A DNA stretch of 64,000 bases from Palaemon carinicauda (taxonomy: Eukaryota > Arthropoda > Malacostraca > Decapoda > Palaemonidae). Positions 11,657 through 22,183 of this stretch are shown here, piece by piece. The stretch is taken from assembly GCF_036898095.1 (NCBI RefSeq), contig NC_090735.1, positions 9,793,209 to 9,857,208 of the forward strand, in the 5' to 3' direction. A model generated the notes under the pieces. The model was not told the origin of the DNA. It ran no database searches and saw only the letters and a list, made by a program, of their open reading frames with translations. Both the position numbers and the translations under genes were made by a program. The number at the start of each line of letters is the position of its first letter. Position 1 is the stretch's first letter.

Positions 11657-12905
11657 ATCTATCATCTATCGCGCAAACAGGAGTTGTTCAAAACCTGGGG
11701 CTTGAGGAGGGAGGCTCTCCCGCAAATGGGAAGGCTGCCCAGCTGCAGCTGGCGAAGGGCGCCCTTCTCGCGAACAGGAAGGTTGCCCGACACCTGGAGG
11801 CAGACCTCCAGGCAGTGTGCTCTGCTTCCCTTCAGCACACTGGGCAAGCCCAGGCTGAAGGTCGGCATCGGGCGCTGCCAGCAGAACATAGCCGAAGTTA
11901 GTTTCTGGGTTCACCCCGGAGGGATGCCCCAATGGGTAACCCTGAGGGGTACTTGTCTGCATCTTCTCACGTTCGTCCGCCAAAGAAGACCAAACGCAGA
12001 ATGGCTGAGCAGACGCTGAGGTTGCTACAGCCAGAGACACTAGACTTTCAGTAAAGTACATGACATCCAGGGTCTCAGGGGGGGATCAAAATCAACCCTT
12101 GGGGAGGCAGCTGTGTGCTCTCTCAGTGTTCCCAACCAAAAGGACCTCTAGCAGCCATTCCTTACATGGGGAACCTGCAAGCCCCAAGGAAGGAGCAGAG
12201 AGAGATTCCCCTAGAGCCGAAGTCGGCGCAGCTTTTCTGGAAGTAATGGAGACTTCAGAACTGTAAGGTGGTCCGAGTCTCAAAAAGCCACCACTCATAC
12301 TCAAACAATCGAGCAGTCAGGGACAGGAAAAAGCAGGTCAACAGTCAGAAGGCGAGGTTTCTTCGCCTTGAGGATGACCTCAAAGATGAAGAATCCCTCT
12401 TTGCCTTCTCTTTCCACTGCTAACCGTATCATTACCACAGAGAGAAAGGCCACTCCCTACTCATCACATACATACACCTGCGAACAGGTGTGACCCTTGC
12501 ACACAGGACAAAGGCCGTGAGGATCTGTCTCCAAAATTGACGTAAAGGTGACGCAACGGTGACCATCTATGCCAAGAAAAACCTCCATACTAGATCTCAT
12601 GTACACACACTCTGAAAGAGACAGGTTAAGTTTTCAAGTTTTAGGCCAGTTGCTCTTAATCGTAACAGAGTTAATCAGTATGAGAGAGAGAACGACAGCA
12701 CTCGTATTCTCTACCAAACCGAAATGAAAAGTGACATATTGTTACCAGAGCGGGTGTGAGGTGGATGGCCAGTCAAACCCCCACTCCCACCCACTATCTA
12801 GCGGTGGGTAGTTACATCTTGCTATAAGTCTTATGGCTAGTTTCAGCTGTTGCCGAAATATATCCCCACTGTAGAGAGCGAAATGGTTTGTATGTAGTGC
12901 CAGCA
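11564..12905 (-). mobile_element. Internally deleted DIRS-like element (copy E, about 1.3 kb)
   Basis: The left end (around 11570-11610, aaatttgtatttttcctaa then catacaaacc) matches the left terminus of copy A. The right end (12725-12905) has gtttcagctgttgccgaaat and atggtttgtatg, matching the copy A right repeat. Just inside the right end, 12495-12570 matches the copy A gag segment encoding the first zinc cysteines (DPH-LCP). No RT, RNase H, recombinase or internal complementary region is visible. It is therefore a deletion derivative that kept both termini and the 5' gag region. Confidence 0.65.
11612..11662. repeat. ATCT/TATC tetranucleotide repeat
   Basis: About 10 units of atct with a short tata interruption, inside the left end of the deleted DIRS copy E. 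Confidence 0.85.
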
Positions 12906-13135
12906 GCACAACTAAATTTTTTCACCTGTTTTATAACCAATCCACTACTTTCATGTACGGCTATCCTGTCCCTATTTTCCTTACTGCTTACCATAACCTT
13001 AGTCTTACCACCATTTACTCTCAAGCCACCTCTCCAAAGTTTCCTGCCATTCTACAACACTTCTCTGTAAGTCTTCCTCATTTTCAGCGGTAATCACCGC
13101 GTCATCTGCATACATTAACTCTGCTGTTTCATGTT
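12812..13135 (-). pseudogene. Non-LTR retrotransposon RT fragment
   Basis: On the minus strand the rc of about 13020-13130 encodes AELMYADDAVITAENEEDL, containing the YADD catalytic box of LINE reverse transcriptases. After a frame change near 13030 it continues as GGLRVNGGKTKVMVSSKE, the thumb-side segment typical of these enzymes. Only about 110 codons remain. It touches the right terminus of DIRS copy E. It is dead by truncation and frameshift. Confidence 0.7.
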
Positions 13136-13856
13136 TTTCAAATACAAAATAATTATTGACGATTCCAATGGGAGACTTACTGTAGTTTTGGGGTCAGGTG
13201 GGGCAAAAGAAACTAGTGTAATAAACCCTGCACTAAGAGCAGATATAAATGAATCACACCTAAACTAATTTGAAAATACATAGGTCATAAATTGTTTCCT
13301 GGGAAACCATGGTCTCCCAAATGAGGAAAATAATGAAACTTTGGCTAGCATAACCACACTCACATTACCTAACCAATTATTCCAATGGGTTTCAACTACA
13401 TTGAATAGCCCATCCAATTCCAAAACAGTTTAACATACAAACTTATAATTAAAACATTGGCCCATATAAATTTGAACTGTTCCTTACCCAAGTCTAGAAG
13501 GTCAAAGACTTTGGTCTTTCTACAAGTAAGGGGAATATTAATTGCAGTTCACTTTCTACTCTTAGGTGAAGGTATAATGTAGTTACTTCCAGCACGAAGT
13601 AGTGGAGCTGTTCTTGCCTCATATCCTGTTGAATTAGTGGTATTTTTTTTATGGACATTAATAATGTAAAATATATTGTTATGTAGCCTCCATGTGCATA
13701 CTGCATATTGGACGTATGTATGATACTGAACACAATAAACTTGTTAAATAGTATCTCTCTACGAGTCAAAAATGGAAAAAGACGCGTATTCTTCGTATCT
13801 TAAAAAAAAAAAGAAGTTTTTAGTGTTGAAGAGATATTACCTTACATAGTTATATA
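13136..13856. other. AT-rich spacer, no gene seen
   Basis: No protein-like ORF beyond a short low-complexity frame at 13494-13769. No repeat unit is recognised. Confidence 0.45.
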
Positions 13857-15775
13857 TACAGGGGTACCTCTACATACGAATTTAATCCGTTCCAGAACCA
13901 ACTTCGGATGTAGAAAATGTTCGGATGTCGAAACAAATTTTCCCATAAGAATACATTGAAATAGGATTAATCCGTGGTTGAGCCCAAAAACCTATGATAA
14001 CTTCTTAATAAACTACTACACATAATTTCCCATGAGAATAATGCACACTAAATTAGATAATAGACATGTAAAAAAGAAGAATTAGCAAAAGATGATAAAT
14101 AAGAAACGGGTGTTTAGCGTCACTTTACCTTAGAAACTCCAGCGCAGGTGTTGTTGGTCTTGCTATGCAGAGAGGAGACGGAAGGGCGGCGAGGAGGTAG
14201 AGCGGTTAACTACCATAAACGTACACTACCGTAACTTATTCTAACTTACACTAAGTGAACTTTAACATAACTTAGCTTATTTTATTTTTTATTTTTATAT
14301 TTTATATTTTTTTTTACATTTTCTTTTTTTCTTTTTGATGATTAATTTTAATCACTTTCACTCTCTACACTTAAAATTGATTGAATTTCTTTCGCTTCAC
14401 TCTTTGCCATTTTCTTTGTTTCACTTTCTTCCGCTTCACTCTTTGCCGTTTTCTTTGAATCACTTACATACTCTTCATCACGAGTTCGCTTCGTAGTTTT
14501 TTTAAAGAAATTATCGATAGATAGTTGCTTGGTTCGGCTTTTCAGAATGTTACGAAAGTGAGTTAGGCAAACATCATCGAACTGCGCAACTACACGACAA
14601 ACCTGCAATTTCTTTGGGTGGTATTTGTCGATGAAGTCGACCACGTTTTGATATTTTCCTAACACCTCTTTTATATGCGCTGAACCTAACACATGTTCTA
14701 CCTCCTCGCTCCATTCCTCGTCATCACTCATGTGCTCAGACATAGCATGGAGTTCCTTGAGCTCCTATGTGGTAAGTTCGTTGTATGTTCGGCGACGAGT
14801 TCCGTAACGTCATCTGCGTCGACCTCCAGACCCATGGACTTGCCAAGGGAGACGATTTCCTCTACGTCTTCCGCTGCACCCACCACGGGATCAGGTTCGG
14901 GGTCAAAACCTTCGAAATTTCGGGGAGAAACTGCATCAGGCCACAGCTTCTTCCTGGCAGAATTGAGGGTCCGTCGAGTTAATCCCACCCAAGCCTGATC
15001 TATGATCTTCAAGCAGTGCACGATGTTGAAGTGGCTCCTCCAAAATTCTCGCAAAGTTAAGTTGGTGCTTTGCGTGACATTAAAGCACTGCTTAAATAAG
15101 TGCTTGGTGTACAGCTTCTTAAAATTAGAGATGACTTGCTGGTCCATGGGCTGGAGGATAGAGGTGGTATTCGGTGGAAGATACAGCACCTTTATGAACT
15201 TAAATTCATCGAAGATATCATCTTCAAATGCGGGGGGGGGAGGGGTGAGCGGGTGCATTTTCAAGGCATAGCAGGCACTTTAAAGGCAATTTCTGTTCAT
15301 GAAGATACAGTGAACCCTCGCTACTTCGCGGTTCGACAATCGCGGATTCACCACTTCGCGGGGTTTTCCCATAACCCATATATATATATACATATCGCGG
15401 ATTTTCCGGAAAATTCGAAAATACCGCGAAATCTGAAGACAACCAAATACGATATTTTGTTACCTGTAATTCCATTAATACTGTAATTAGTAATATCTGC
15501 TCTTACTGATTGTTCATTGCATTACATATGATATATAATTCAGCACAGAAAGAAATAAAACACGAAAAGAGAATGTGATCATACGATAATTCAGTACGTA
15601 GTAAAATTAAATCGAACATGAAACGCAAATCAGATGCAGTCATACCATATTAGAATGGTGTGTACTGTAATGGATGTGCTTCTTTTCCATGAATCTTTTG
15701 TATGTATACGTACGTAGTACAGTACTGCATCCAATAATATTCTTTGTTGCAAAAATCACATTTCGAATACTGTAA

Positions 15776-15781
<6 letters not shown>

Positions 15782-15851
<70 letters not shown>
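15782..15851. repeat. (GA)n microsatellite, about 35 units
   Basis: Pure GA run inside the left flank of the younger Tigger, followed by an imperfect TTA-rich tract to about 16010. Confidence 0.95.
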
Positions 15852-15853
<2 letters not shown>

Positions 15854-16039
15854 TAAAATAGCGTACGTAAATTTTTATTATTATTGTTATTATTATTATT
15901 ATTGTTGTTGTTGTTAATAAAATTATTATTGTTATTATTATTAATCATTATTATTATTATTATTACTGTACAGTATTATTATCATTATTTATTATTATTA
16001 CGGTATTGTACTTAATCTACGTACGTTCATTATGCGCGG

Positions 16040-16332
16040 GGCATCTTCTATGAGTAACCAACGCACCATAGTACTGTAAGACGGGTTGTGATTGGTTCAA
16101 GCGCTGATAGATGACGAATCAAAACTCAAGTTTTGTTATCTAGCCTGTGATTGGTGTTTTGCCCGCATCTTCTACCCGCAGCATCAAAGTTCTCGCGGGG
16201 CTGGATCGTTCACTTTCTCTTTCCGCGTATTGCTGAGTAGACGTTCTTAAGTTTGTGAAGTTTAATCTGTGCTGTGTGCGACTGTTTTAAGTTGAACTTT
16301 TTGTTGAACTTTCTGTTAAATCCTACTGTACA
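16040..16332 (+). promoter_or_regulatory. Probable promoter and 5' leader of the Tigger transposase
   Basis: The 290 bp before the ATG are less AT-rich than the flanks and contain two reverse CCAAT boxes (gattgg at 16091 and 16149). No clear TATA box is placed. The assignment rests on position and the CCAAT boxes only. Confidence 0.35.
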
Positions 16333-18213
16333 ATGCCTCCCAAGCGTTCTGCTTCTAGTAAGGCTGGTAGTGAGCCTAAACGCCACCGAAGGATGATGAC
16401 GATAGCTGAGAAGGTTACGCTTCTCGACATGTTAAAAGATGGTAGAAGTTACGCGGCCGCCGGCCGCCATTTTGGCATCAACGAATCCACCGTTCGCTAT
16501 ATCAAAAAGGACGAGGCGAACATTAGAAAGACTGCTGCAATCACCTTTAGCAGATCAGCGAAGCGAGTCGTTACAACGCGTAATAAAACGATCGTACGCA
16601 TGGAAGGTGCTTTAGCTGTGTGGATTGCCGACTGCCGGAAGAAGAACATAGCGTTGGATACGAACACCATCCAAACAAAGGCTTTGAGCTTATATGAGAA
16701 TTTTGCTGCAAAGGAACCTAAAGACGACGACGGCAACCATGCTGAAGATGATGATGATGCAGATGATCCTCAACCAGGGACATCCACTGATTCCCAGCCT
16801 CAGAAACGTTTTTCCGCAAGCAAAGGATGGTTCGCGAAGTTTCAGAAACGCTTCGCCCTGAAAAGCGTTTCCCTGCATGGGGAGTCTGCTTCCGCTGACA
16901 CTGCCGCTGCTGAAACTTACGTGAACCAGACTTTCAAGAACATTATCGCTGAAGGTGGATACAAGCCGGAACAAGTCTTTAATATGGATGAAACCGGCTT
17001 GTTTTGGAAGAGAATGCCGTCGCGAACTTTCCTGTTCAAAGAGGAAGCCAAAGCCTCTGGCTTTAAGGCATTCAAGGATCGCGTTACCCTCGTGATGTGT
17101 GGCAATGCTGCTGGATTTTTGTTAAAGCCGGGGCTTATTTATAAGTCGAAAAATCCTCGCGCTTTGAAAAATAAAAATAAGAATCTCCTTCCCGTGTACT
17201 GGATGCATAATCAAAAAGCATGGATTACGAAGATGCTGACCTCCAACTGGTTCCACCAGTGTTTCATCCCGCAAGTCCATGAATATCTCTTAGAGAAGGG
17301 CTTGCCATTCAAGATCCTTCTCCTTATGGATAACGCTGGTGGACACGCAACTGACCTGTCGCGTGAGGGCGTTCAGGTTGAGTTCCTGCCACCCAACACC
17401 ACGTCATTAATTCAACCGATGGACCAGGGGGTTATCAGGGCGTTCAAGGCCCTCTACACGAAGAATACCTTGGCGGACCTCGTTGCGTGTGTGGATGCTG
17501 CCCAAGATGACGAGGATGAAGATTTCAACTTGAAGGCGTACTGGCGGCAGTACACCATAGCCACGTGCCTGCAGAATATTCAAAAGGCACTTCAAGAGAT
17601 GAAACCTGCAACCGTGAATGCGAGCTGGAAGAAGCTGTGGCCCGATATTGTTTACGACGACAAGGGATTTACTCCGTCGGAAATCCAACACTCTGCAATA
17701 CGGAAATCTGTGCAGTTGGCTGCCATAATTGGAGGTGACGGGTTTGGCGACATGACGACTGAAGACGTCGACGAGTTGTTGGACTGCCATTCCCAGCCCC
17801 TAACTGACGCAGACCTCGAAGACCTGACGAAATCGGCAAGTGAGGAAGAGAGTGAGGGTACCCAGGAAGAGACCCAAGAAAATGTCGAAGAAACGGGCTT
17901 AACATTAGAACGGCTTGCCAAGTTCTGCAACCATATGAAGGAGGCGAAAGAAATGTTACAAGAGTGGGACGAGGATATGGTTCGCTCGATGCAATTCTCA
18001 AATAAGGTCGATGACATCATGACTCCCTACAGGATGCTCTTGGATCGAAAAAAGAAGCAGCGGCAACAACTTCCGATCACAATGTTCTTCCAGCCTCGCA
18101 AAAAAGAGCCAGTTCCTCCTGCTAGTACGCCTTCGGAAGAAATTGAAGAAGTTTACCAGGAAGAAGTTGAAGAGGTGTCCCAGGAAAAGACACCTCCGTC
18201 TGAAGAGACGTAA
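16333..18213 (+). CDS. Tigger-type transposase (626 aa, intact)
   Basis: Cut-and-paste DDE transposase of the Tigger/jerky (pogo) group. Residues about 15-70 form the CENP-B N-terminal DNA-binding helix-turn-helix (TIAEKVTLLDML, ending STVRYIKK). Residues about 85-185 form the second, Tc5-like DNA-binding domain, ending KGWFAKFQKRF. The DDE core has D219 (FNMDETGLFW), D333 (LLMDNAGGH) and D364 (IQPMDQG), so 30 residues separate the second and third acids, normal for Tigger. The C-terminus is Glu-rich and acidic. Start: the first Met of MPPKRSASS, with a basic N-terminus as is usual for Tigger proteins. No stop or frameshift is seen, so it may be functional, or recruited by the host; nothing here supports recruitment. 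Confidence 0.9.
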   Translation: MPPKRSASSKAGSEPKRHRRMMTIAEKVTLLDMLKDGRSYAAAGRHFGINESTVRYIKKDEANIRKTAAITFSRSAKRVVTTRNKTIVRMEGALAVWIADCRKKNIALDTNTIQTKALSLYENFAAKEPKDDDGNHAEDDDDADDPQPGTSTDSQPQKRFSASKGWFAKFQKRFALKSVSLHGESASADTAAAETYVNQTFKNIIAEGGYKPEQVFNMDETGLFWKRMPSRTFLFKEEAKASGFKAFKDRVTLVMCGNAAGFLLKPGLIYKSKNPRALKNKNKNLLPVYWMHNQKAWITKMLTSNWFHQCFIPQVHEYLLEKGLPFKILLLMDNAGGHATDLSREGVQVEFLPPNTTSLIQPMDQGVIRAFKALYTKNTLADLVACVDAAQDDEDEDFNLKAYWRQYTIATCLQNIQKALQEMKPATVNASWKKLWPDIVYDDKGFTPSEIQHSAIRKSVQLAAIIGGDGFGDMTTEDVDELLDCHSQPLTDADLEDLTKSASEEESEGTQEETQENVEETGLTLERLAKFCNHMKEAKEMLQEWDEDMVRSMQFSNKVDDIMTPYRMLLDRKKKQRQQLPITMFFQPRKKEPVPPASTPSEEIEEVYQEEVEEVSQEKTPPSEET

Positions 18214-18482
18214 AATACTATCATTGACTGCACAGTAGAACACATCATCAGCTTCATCATCATCATTTCTACTGTGCAGCAAATTCATCGCCATCGTCAT
18301 TCAAGTTTTTCTTGAACTTCTTTCGTGGTGAGTACAGTAACAATCTTTATTTTTTACTTTAACCTGTTTTATAGTTTAGTAATGTACGTACTGTATGCAT
18401 TAAGTTAAAGGGAAGGTTTTAAAAGTCTACATGTTGTAACCTATCATATTTTTTTTGTTTAAAATTTACATTCGTACGTAAA

Positions 18483-18486
<4 letters not shown>

Positions 18487-18546
<60 letters not shown>
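18487..18546. repeat. (CT)n microsatellite, 30 units
   Basis: Pure TC run in the right non-coding flank of the younger Tigger. Confidence 0.95.
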
Positions 18547-18549
<3 letters not shown>

Positions 18550-20329
18550 AATTGTTTTCCTGCTTTGCTACGTACAATACTGTATAATTTATATTTGTAA
18601 GGTAACATATTTTGTAAATGCTTTTACTGTAAATACTGTATGTACTGTATCATTATTTATCACTATCATCATGCGCGTTAAATGCCTTGTTTGTTCTGAG
18701 CGTGGTTGTTTACTGAGCGTACACGCCGTCGTTTCAGGCGGCGTCATAAAGAAAAAGATTTCATTTGGAAGTCCTAAGAAAAATACGTAAACTAAAACAT
18801 TGGTAATAAAAAAATCAACATACAGTACTGTATAATCAATATAATCGATGCAAAAACTAACCTATACATATATGTGTACACTAAATGAGTTTGTTTCTTC
18901 ATTATGATCAGAGATGAACGTAAACAAAACATTGGTTGCCATTTTTTATCGTGCTTTTTAGGTGTTTAGGAAACACATGATATAAAATCGCCTTTAATAT
19001 TTGTGCCTGTTTTAGTTTAGGGTGCTGTAGTACATGCATTAAGTGTTCTGTACATTAAAGGGTGGTTTGTTAACAGTACTACGTACAAGGGAAGGTTTTA
19101 AAAGTCCGAATATACATGTTAAATAAATAGGTAAATATGCTGTCACTACTTCGCGGATTTTCACCTATCGCGCCCGCGTCTGGAACCTATCTACCGCGAT
19201 AAACGAGGGTTCACTGTACTTCTTCACAGAAGGGCCGAAAACTTGGTTAACCCATTGCACAAAGAACTGCCTAGTGACCCAGGCCTTCGAGTTGGATCGC
19301 CAGAAAACATGAAGCTGGTCCTTATCGACGTTGTGTGCCTTAAAGGCCCTAGGGTTCTCGGAATGGTAAACCAGTAAGGGCTTGACTTTAAAGTCCCCGC
19401 TAGCGTTGGCACATAGGGCAAGAGTCAACCGATCCTTCATTGGCTTATGCCCAGGCAATTTCTTCTCTTCGGCGGTGATGTAGGTTCGACTGGGCATCTT
19501 CTTCCAAAACAGCCCGGTTTCATCACAATTAAACACTTGCTGCTCTACGCAGCCTTCTTCCAGCACGATCCTTTCGAAGTTCTTGACAAAGTCAGCTGCA
19601 GCCTTTGTGTCCGCACTAGCAGCCTCTCCGTGGCGAACAACTGAATGAATCCCGGACCGTTTCTTAAATTTCTCAAACCAGCCACGAGATGCCTTGAAAT
19701 CGTCTGAACTCTCCCCAGCATCACCCCCAGAGCTCTCCTCCTTCAAGTCCGTAAAGATGGCGTGCGCCTTCTCGCAGATGACGGTTTCGGTGATGGTGTC
19801 GCCAACGATCTCTCTGTCCTTGATCCACACTAACAAAAGTCGTTCCATCTCTTCTATGATAGGGCTACGGCATTTTGAAATAATGGTGATCCCCTTAGAA
19901 GGTTTCACTGCTTTAATAGCTTCCTTCTGTTTAAGAATTGTCGAGATCGTCAACATATTACGGCCATACTGTTCAGCAAGTTCACTCACGCGGACGCCAC
20001 GCTCATGTTTTTCAATAATTTCCTGCTTTACGTCTAAAGAAAGCATTTCCTTCTTCCTTTTCTCACCACTACCATTACCACTTGCAAAACTAAGCCTTTT
20101 AGGACCCATACTTTACGTAAATTACCGTAAAAGGATGCACGTAAAAAATCACGATTAAAACACAGTTAATAGCAGAACACACAGGGCACAACCGCAAGAA
20201 GCCGACGAGAACAGAAGACTGACCCAAGCCGCGCTAATTGAGGGTCCCTCCGAGGTCGAAGTGCTGCCTTCTATCGGCGGAAATAAAAAACACTTCAGGC
20301 GCTATGAGCACCGACTACGCGTACGAGTA

Positions 20330-20525
20330 TTGTTTACTTCGGGTGTCGAAAAAAAAATTCGGGTGTAGAGTAGGAACGTGTTCAAATTGTACTTCGCGTG
20401 TCGAAAAATTCGGATACAACCGGTACGACAAAAATTGCTTACTTCGTGTCGAAATAAAATTCGGGTGTAGAGTAAAAATTTGCTCGAATTTTACTTCGGA
20501 TGTTGGAAAATTCGGATGTAGAGGT
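20330..20525. repeat. Subterminal repeats of the older Tigger
   Basis: Three degenerate copies of a block built from acttcgggtgtcgaaa and attcgggtgtagagta precede the right terminus. Related words (ttcggatgtagaaa, ttcggatgtcgaaa) follow the left terminus at 13900-13935. They are candidate transposase-binding sites. Confidence 0.55.
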
Positions 20526-20534
20526 TCCACTGTA

Positions 20535-21044
20535 CTGTATATATATTTCATATAATAATAAGAGTGATATTATTGTACACAAAAAGTTAACAAGATATTT
20601 AATAATACAAATATGTAACTTGATAATCTACATGATTTTACATGCTTTAATTAAAAAAAAATGTTGTGAACAAATTTTGAGTTTGTCTTCAAGACTTTTA
20701 TCCTACAACACCGGTTTCGTCGCCACTAAAGATATAAGGAGTTCTATAACGATTTCACATTCAATCATAAAGACGTTCAGACCTTGAAGCGTGGACCTAT
20801 ACTAAATTACCTTAGTATATTAGGTTACCACGCCCTAAGTGCGTGTGATACACTCAAGGTGCAAAAGTGTGTATTGAATATGATGGTCCACTGGACACCG
20901 CATCCATCTGCGTCAATGCATATGCCTAGCGGTCCCAAGCTCTTTTTGCAGAAATGCAGCAGCGAAATCCTGCACGCGCAAAGTGGGAATGACTCTAAAA
21001 GATGTACAAGTCGTTGTTGCATTGGCAAAACATTGCGTGAAAGT
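20535..21044. other. AT-rich spacer with a weak ORF
   Basis: Contains a 98-codon frame (20784-21080) with the phrase GYHALSACDTL, which faintly recalls retroelement-associated proteins. The evidence is too thin for a gene call. Confidence 0.3.
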
Positions 21045-21275
21045 AGCCTTAGTAAGGTAAGGGAATGTAAAATGAGATAGGGTATGATAATGTGAGATTA
21101 GGTACTGTAAAATGAGATTAGGTAAGTTAATGTGAGATTAGATACCTTAAAGTGATAATGAGAGCTAAATTACGTGAGATTAGATACCTTAAAGTGAGAT
21201 CAGGTAAGGTAAGGCCATGTAATGTGAAGTTAGGTAAGGTAAAAGTAGGTGAAGTGAGGTTGGGTAAGGTGGTAA
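21045..21275. repeat. Degenerate ggtaag/gagatta short repeats
   Basis: About ten imperfect copies of words such as aatgtgagattaggtaaggt. No fixed unit length is kept. It resembles a decayed minisatellite. Confidence 0.5.
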
Positions 21276-21559
21276 AACTTCAGAAGCATGCCACCCTCGA
21301 TATTAATAATAATAATCACCTACATGGAAAGAGCATGTGAAAAGCTATATAAGAATTGTACTAATCATATGAGAGATTGAAAGAGGTGGAATTAAATGAG
21401 ATTGATAAGTTTTAACCTCAAATTTTCCCTAAGTCAGGAGAGACATTTCCTCAACAGCAATGTTTACTTTTAATCACATTTTGGAAAATTCCAAGTTACC
21501 CCTAAAGCCATTCTGTACTGCTAAGGTTACTCTGGGGGTAGGTCTATAATCTGTAAAAT

Positions 21560-21673
21560 TATAGTTACGGACGGGACGACATTTCGACCAAAAAATATAT
21601 TTTCCCGTAGTAAATAACACGTTTTAACCGAATTTGACCTTCATTAGAAAAGCTTGTCCCGTCCATAACTATA
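21560..21673. mobile_element. Short palindromic MITE-like element (114 bp)
   Basis: The ends are inverted: tatagttacggacgggac at the left and gtcccgtccataactata at the right (one mismatch). The core is AT-rich with no coding potential. A target duplication cannot be set with confidence. A related sequence is at 58010-58330. Confidence 0.6.
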
Positions 21674-21896
21674 ATAAAACCCTATTAACTAGCATAAATT
21701 ACCAGAACTCGAAAAATATAAGACTAGGCTATAAAATACACTTCTATCAAGCTAGTTTAACATTAAGAAAGAGGACGACTTTAACTGTTAAATCATTTGA
21801 ATTTCAATGAAGTTATTACACATTACCTTCACAGTGAAAGAAACAAGAAATGCACAGAACAGTTCAATGTATACAAACTTTTCCTGTTGTCATGGG

Positions 21897-22175
21897 CAGC
21901 GTTGCCAGATGGGTTAGTCTAAAAATCCACAAGACTCATGATAAAAAAATCCACAAAACTTCCCATTTCCGCAAATAAATTTTCTTCTGACCCTACAGGC
22001 TTTACTAATATAGAAATTACTCGCTATACTTCATACAAGTGCAAGTAAACTAACTGCAACAATATAAAGGTTTACTCATCTTCATTTCTTCTTCATAGAA
22101 ATTTGAACAGCATATCCCCATCAGACATCTTAAATCCCCAAATCTAGGGATAAATTCCCATATCTGGTAACACTG
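21897..22175. mobile_element. hAT-type MITE, copy 1 (279 bp)
   Basis: Begins cagcgttgccagat and ends with the inverted atctggtaacactg. It is flanked by 8-bp repeats gtcatggg (21889-21896) and gacatggg (22176-22183), with one mismatch. An 8-bp target duplication with CA-G ends is the hAT signature. The interior is homologous, in inverse orientation, to 25239-25530. It has no ORF. Confidence 0.8.
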
Positions 22176-22183
22176 GACATGGG

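Larger units (their letters stand above)
15308..19216 (+). mobile_element. Tigger/pogo-type DNA transposon (younger, nested, transposase intact)
   Basis: Inserted into the older Tigger. The ends are cagtgaaccctcg at 15308 and cgagggttcactg at 19216, flanked by TA at 15306-15307 and 19217-19218. The element is 3.9 kb and holds one long intact ORF (16333-18213). It also holds a (GA)n tract near its left end, a (CT)n tract near its right end, and subterminal blocks rich in tcgcgg that are probable transposase-binding repeats. Confidence 0.9.
14348..20109 (-). pseudogene. Tigger transposase, split by a nested transposon and frame-broken
   Basis: The coding order on the minus strand is 20109-19217 and then 15307-14348. 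The first part has a CENP-B-type N-terminal helix-turn-helix, the second DNA-binding segment (ASRGWFEKFKKRSG) and the first catalytic Asp in FNCDETGLFW. The frame continues exactly across the insertion site once the nested element and one TA copy are ignored. The second catalytic position reads LCLENAPAHP (Glu instead of Asp) and the third is LQPMDQ. A frame change at the C-run near 15232-15246 and a TAG near 14769 (plus a further phase change to the 14743-14348 frame) destroy the reading frame. Full length would be near 615 residues. Confidence 0.8.
13859..20532 (-). mobile_element. Tigger/pogo-type DNA transposon (older, interrupted)
   Basis: The terminal inverted repeats are caggggtacctctacat at 13859 and its partner ending gtagaggttccactg at 20532. 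TA dinucleotides at 13857-13858 and 20533-20534 are the target duplication expected of Tc1/mariner/pogo elements. Without the nested insertion (15308-19216 plus one TA) it is about 2.76 kb, a normal Tigger length. The transposase runs on the minus strand and is broken. Confidence 0.85.

Noticed and set aside
16333..18213. Domesticated host gene of the jerky/CENP-B type
   Set aside because: The ORF lies between matching terminal inverted repeats with TA duplications, so a normal transposon is the simpler explanation.
15782..18546. (GA)n and (CT)n tracts as part of the young Tigger inverted repeats
   Set aside because: Flanking sequences of the two tracts are not complementary over a useful length. 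Both runs are more likely independent microsatellites.
20784..21080. 98-aa ORF with GYHALSACDTL, faintly like a retroelement-associated protein
   Set aside because: Similarity is confined to a few residues and the remainder is low in information and runs into the ggtaag repeats.
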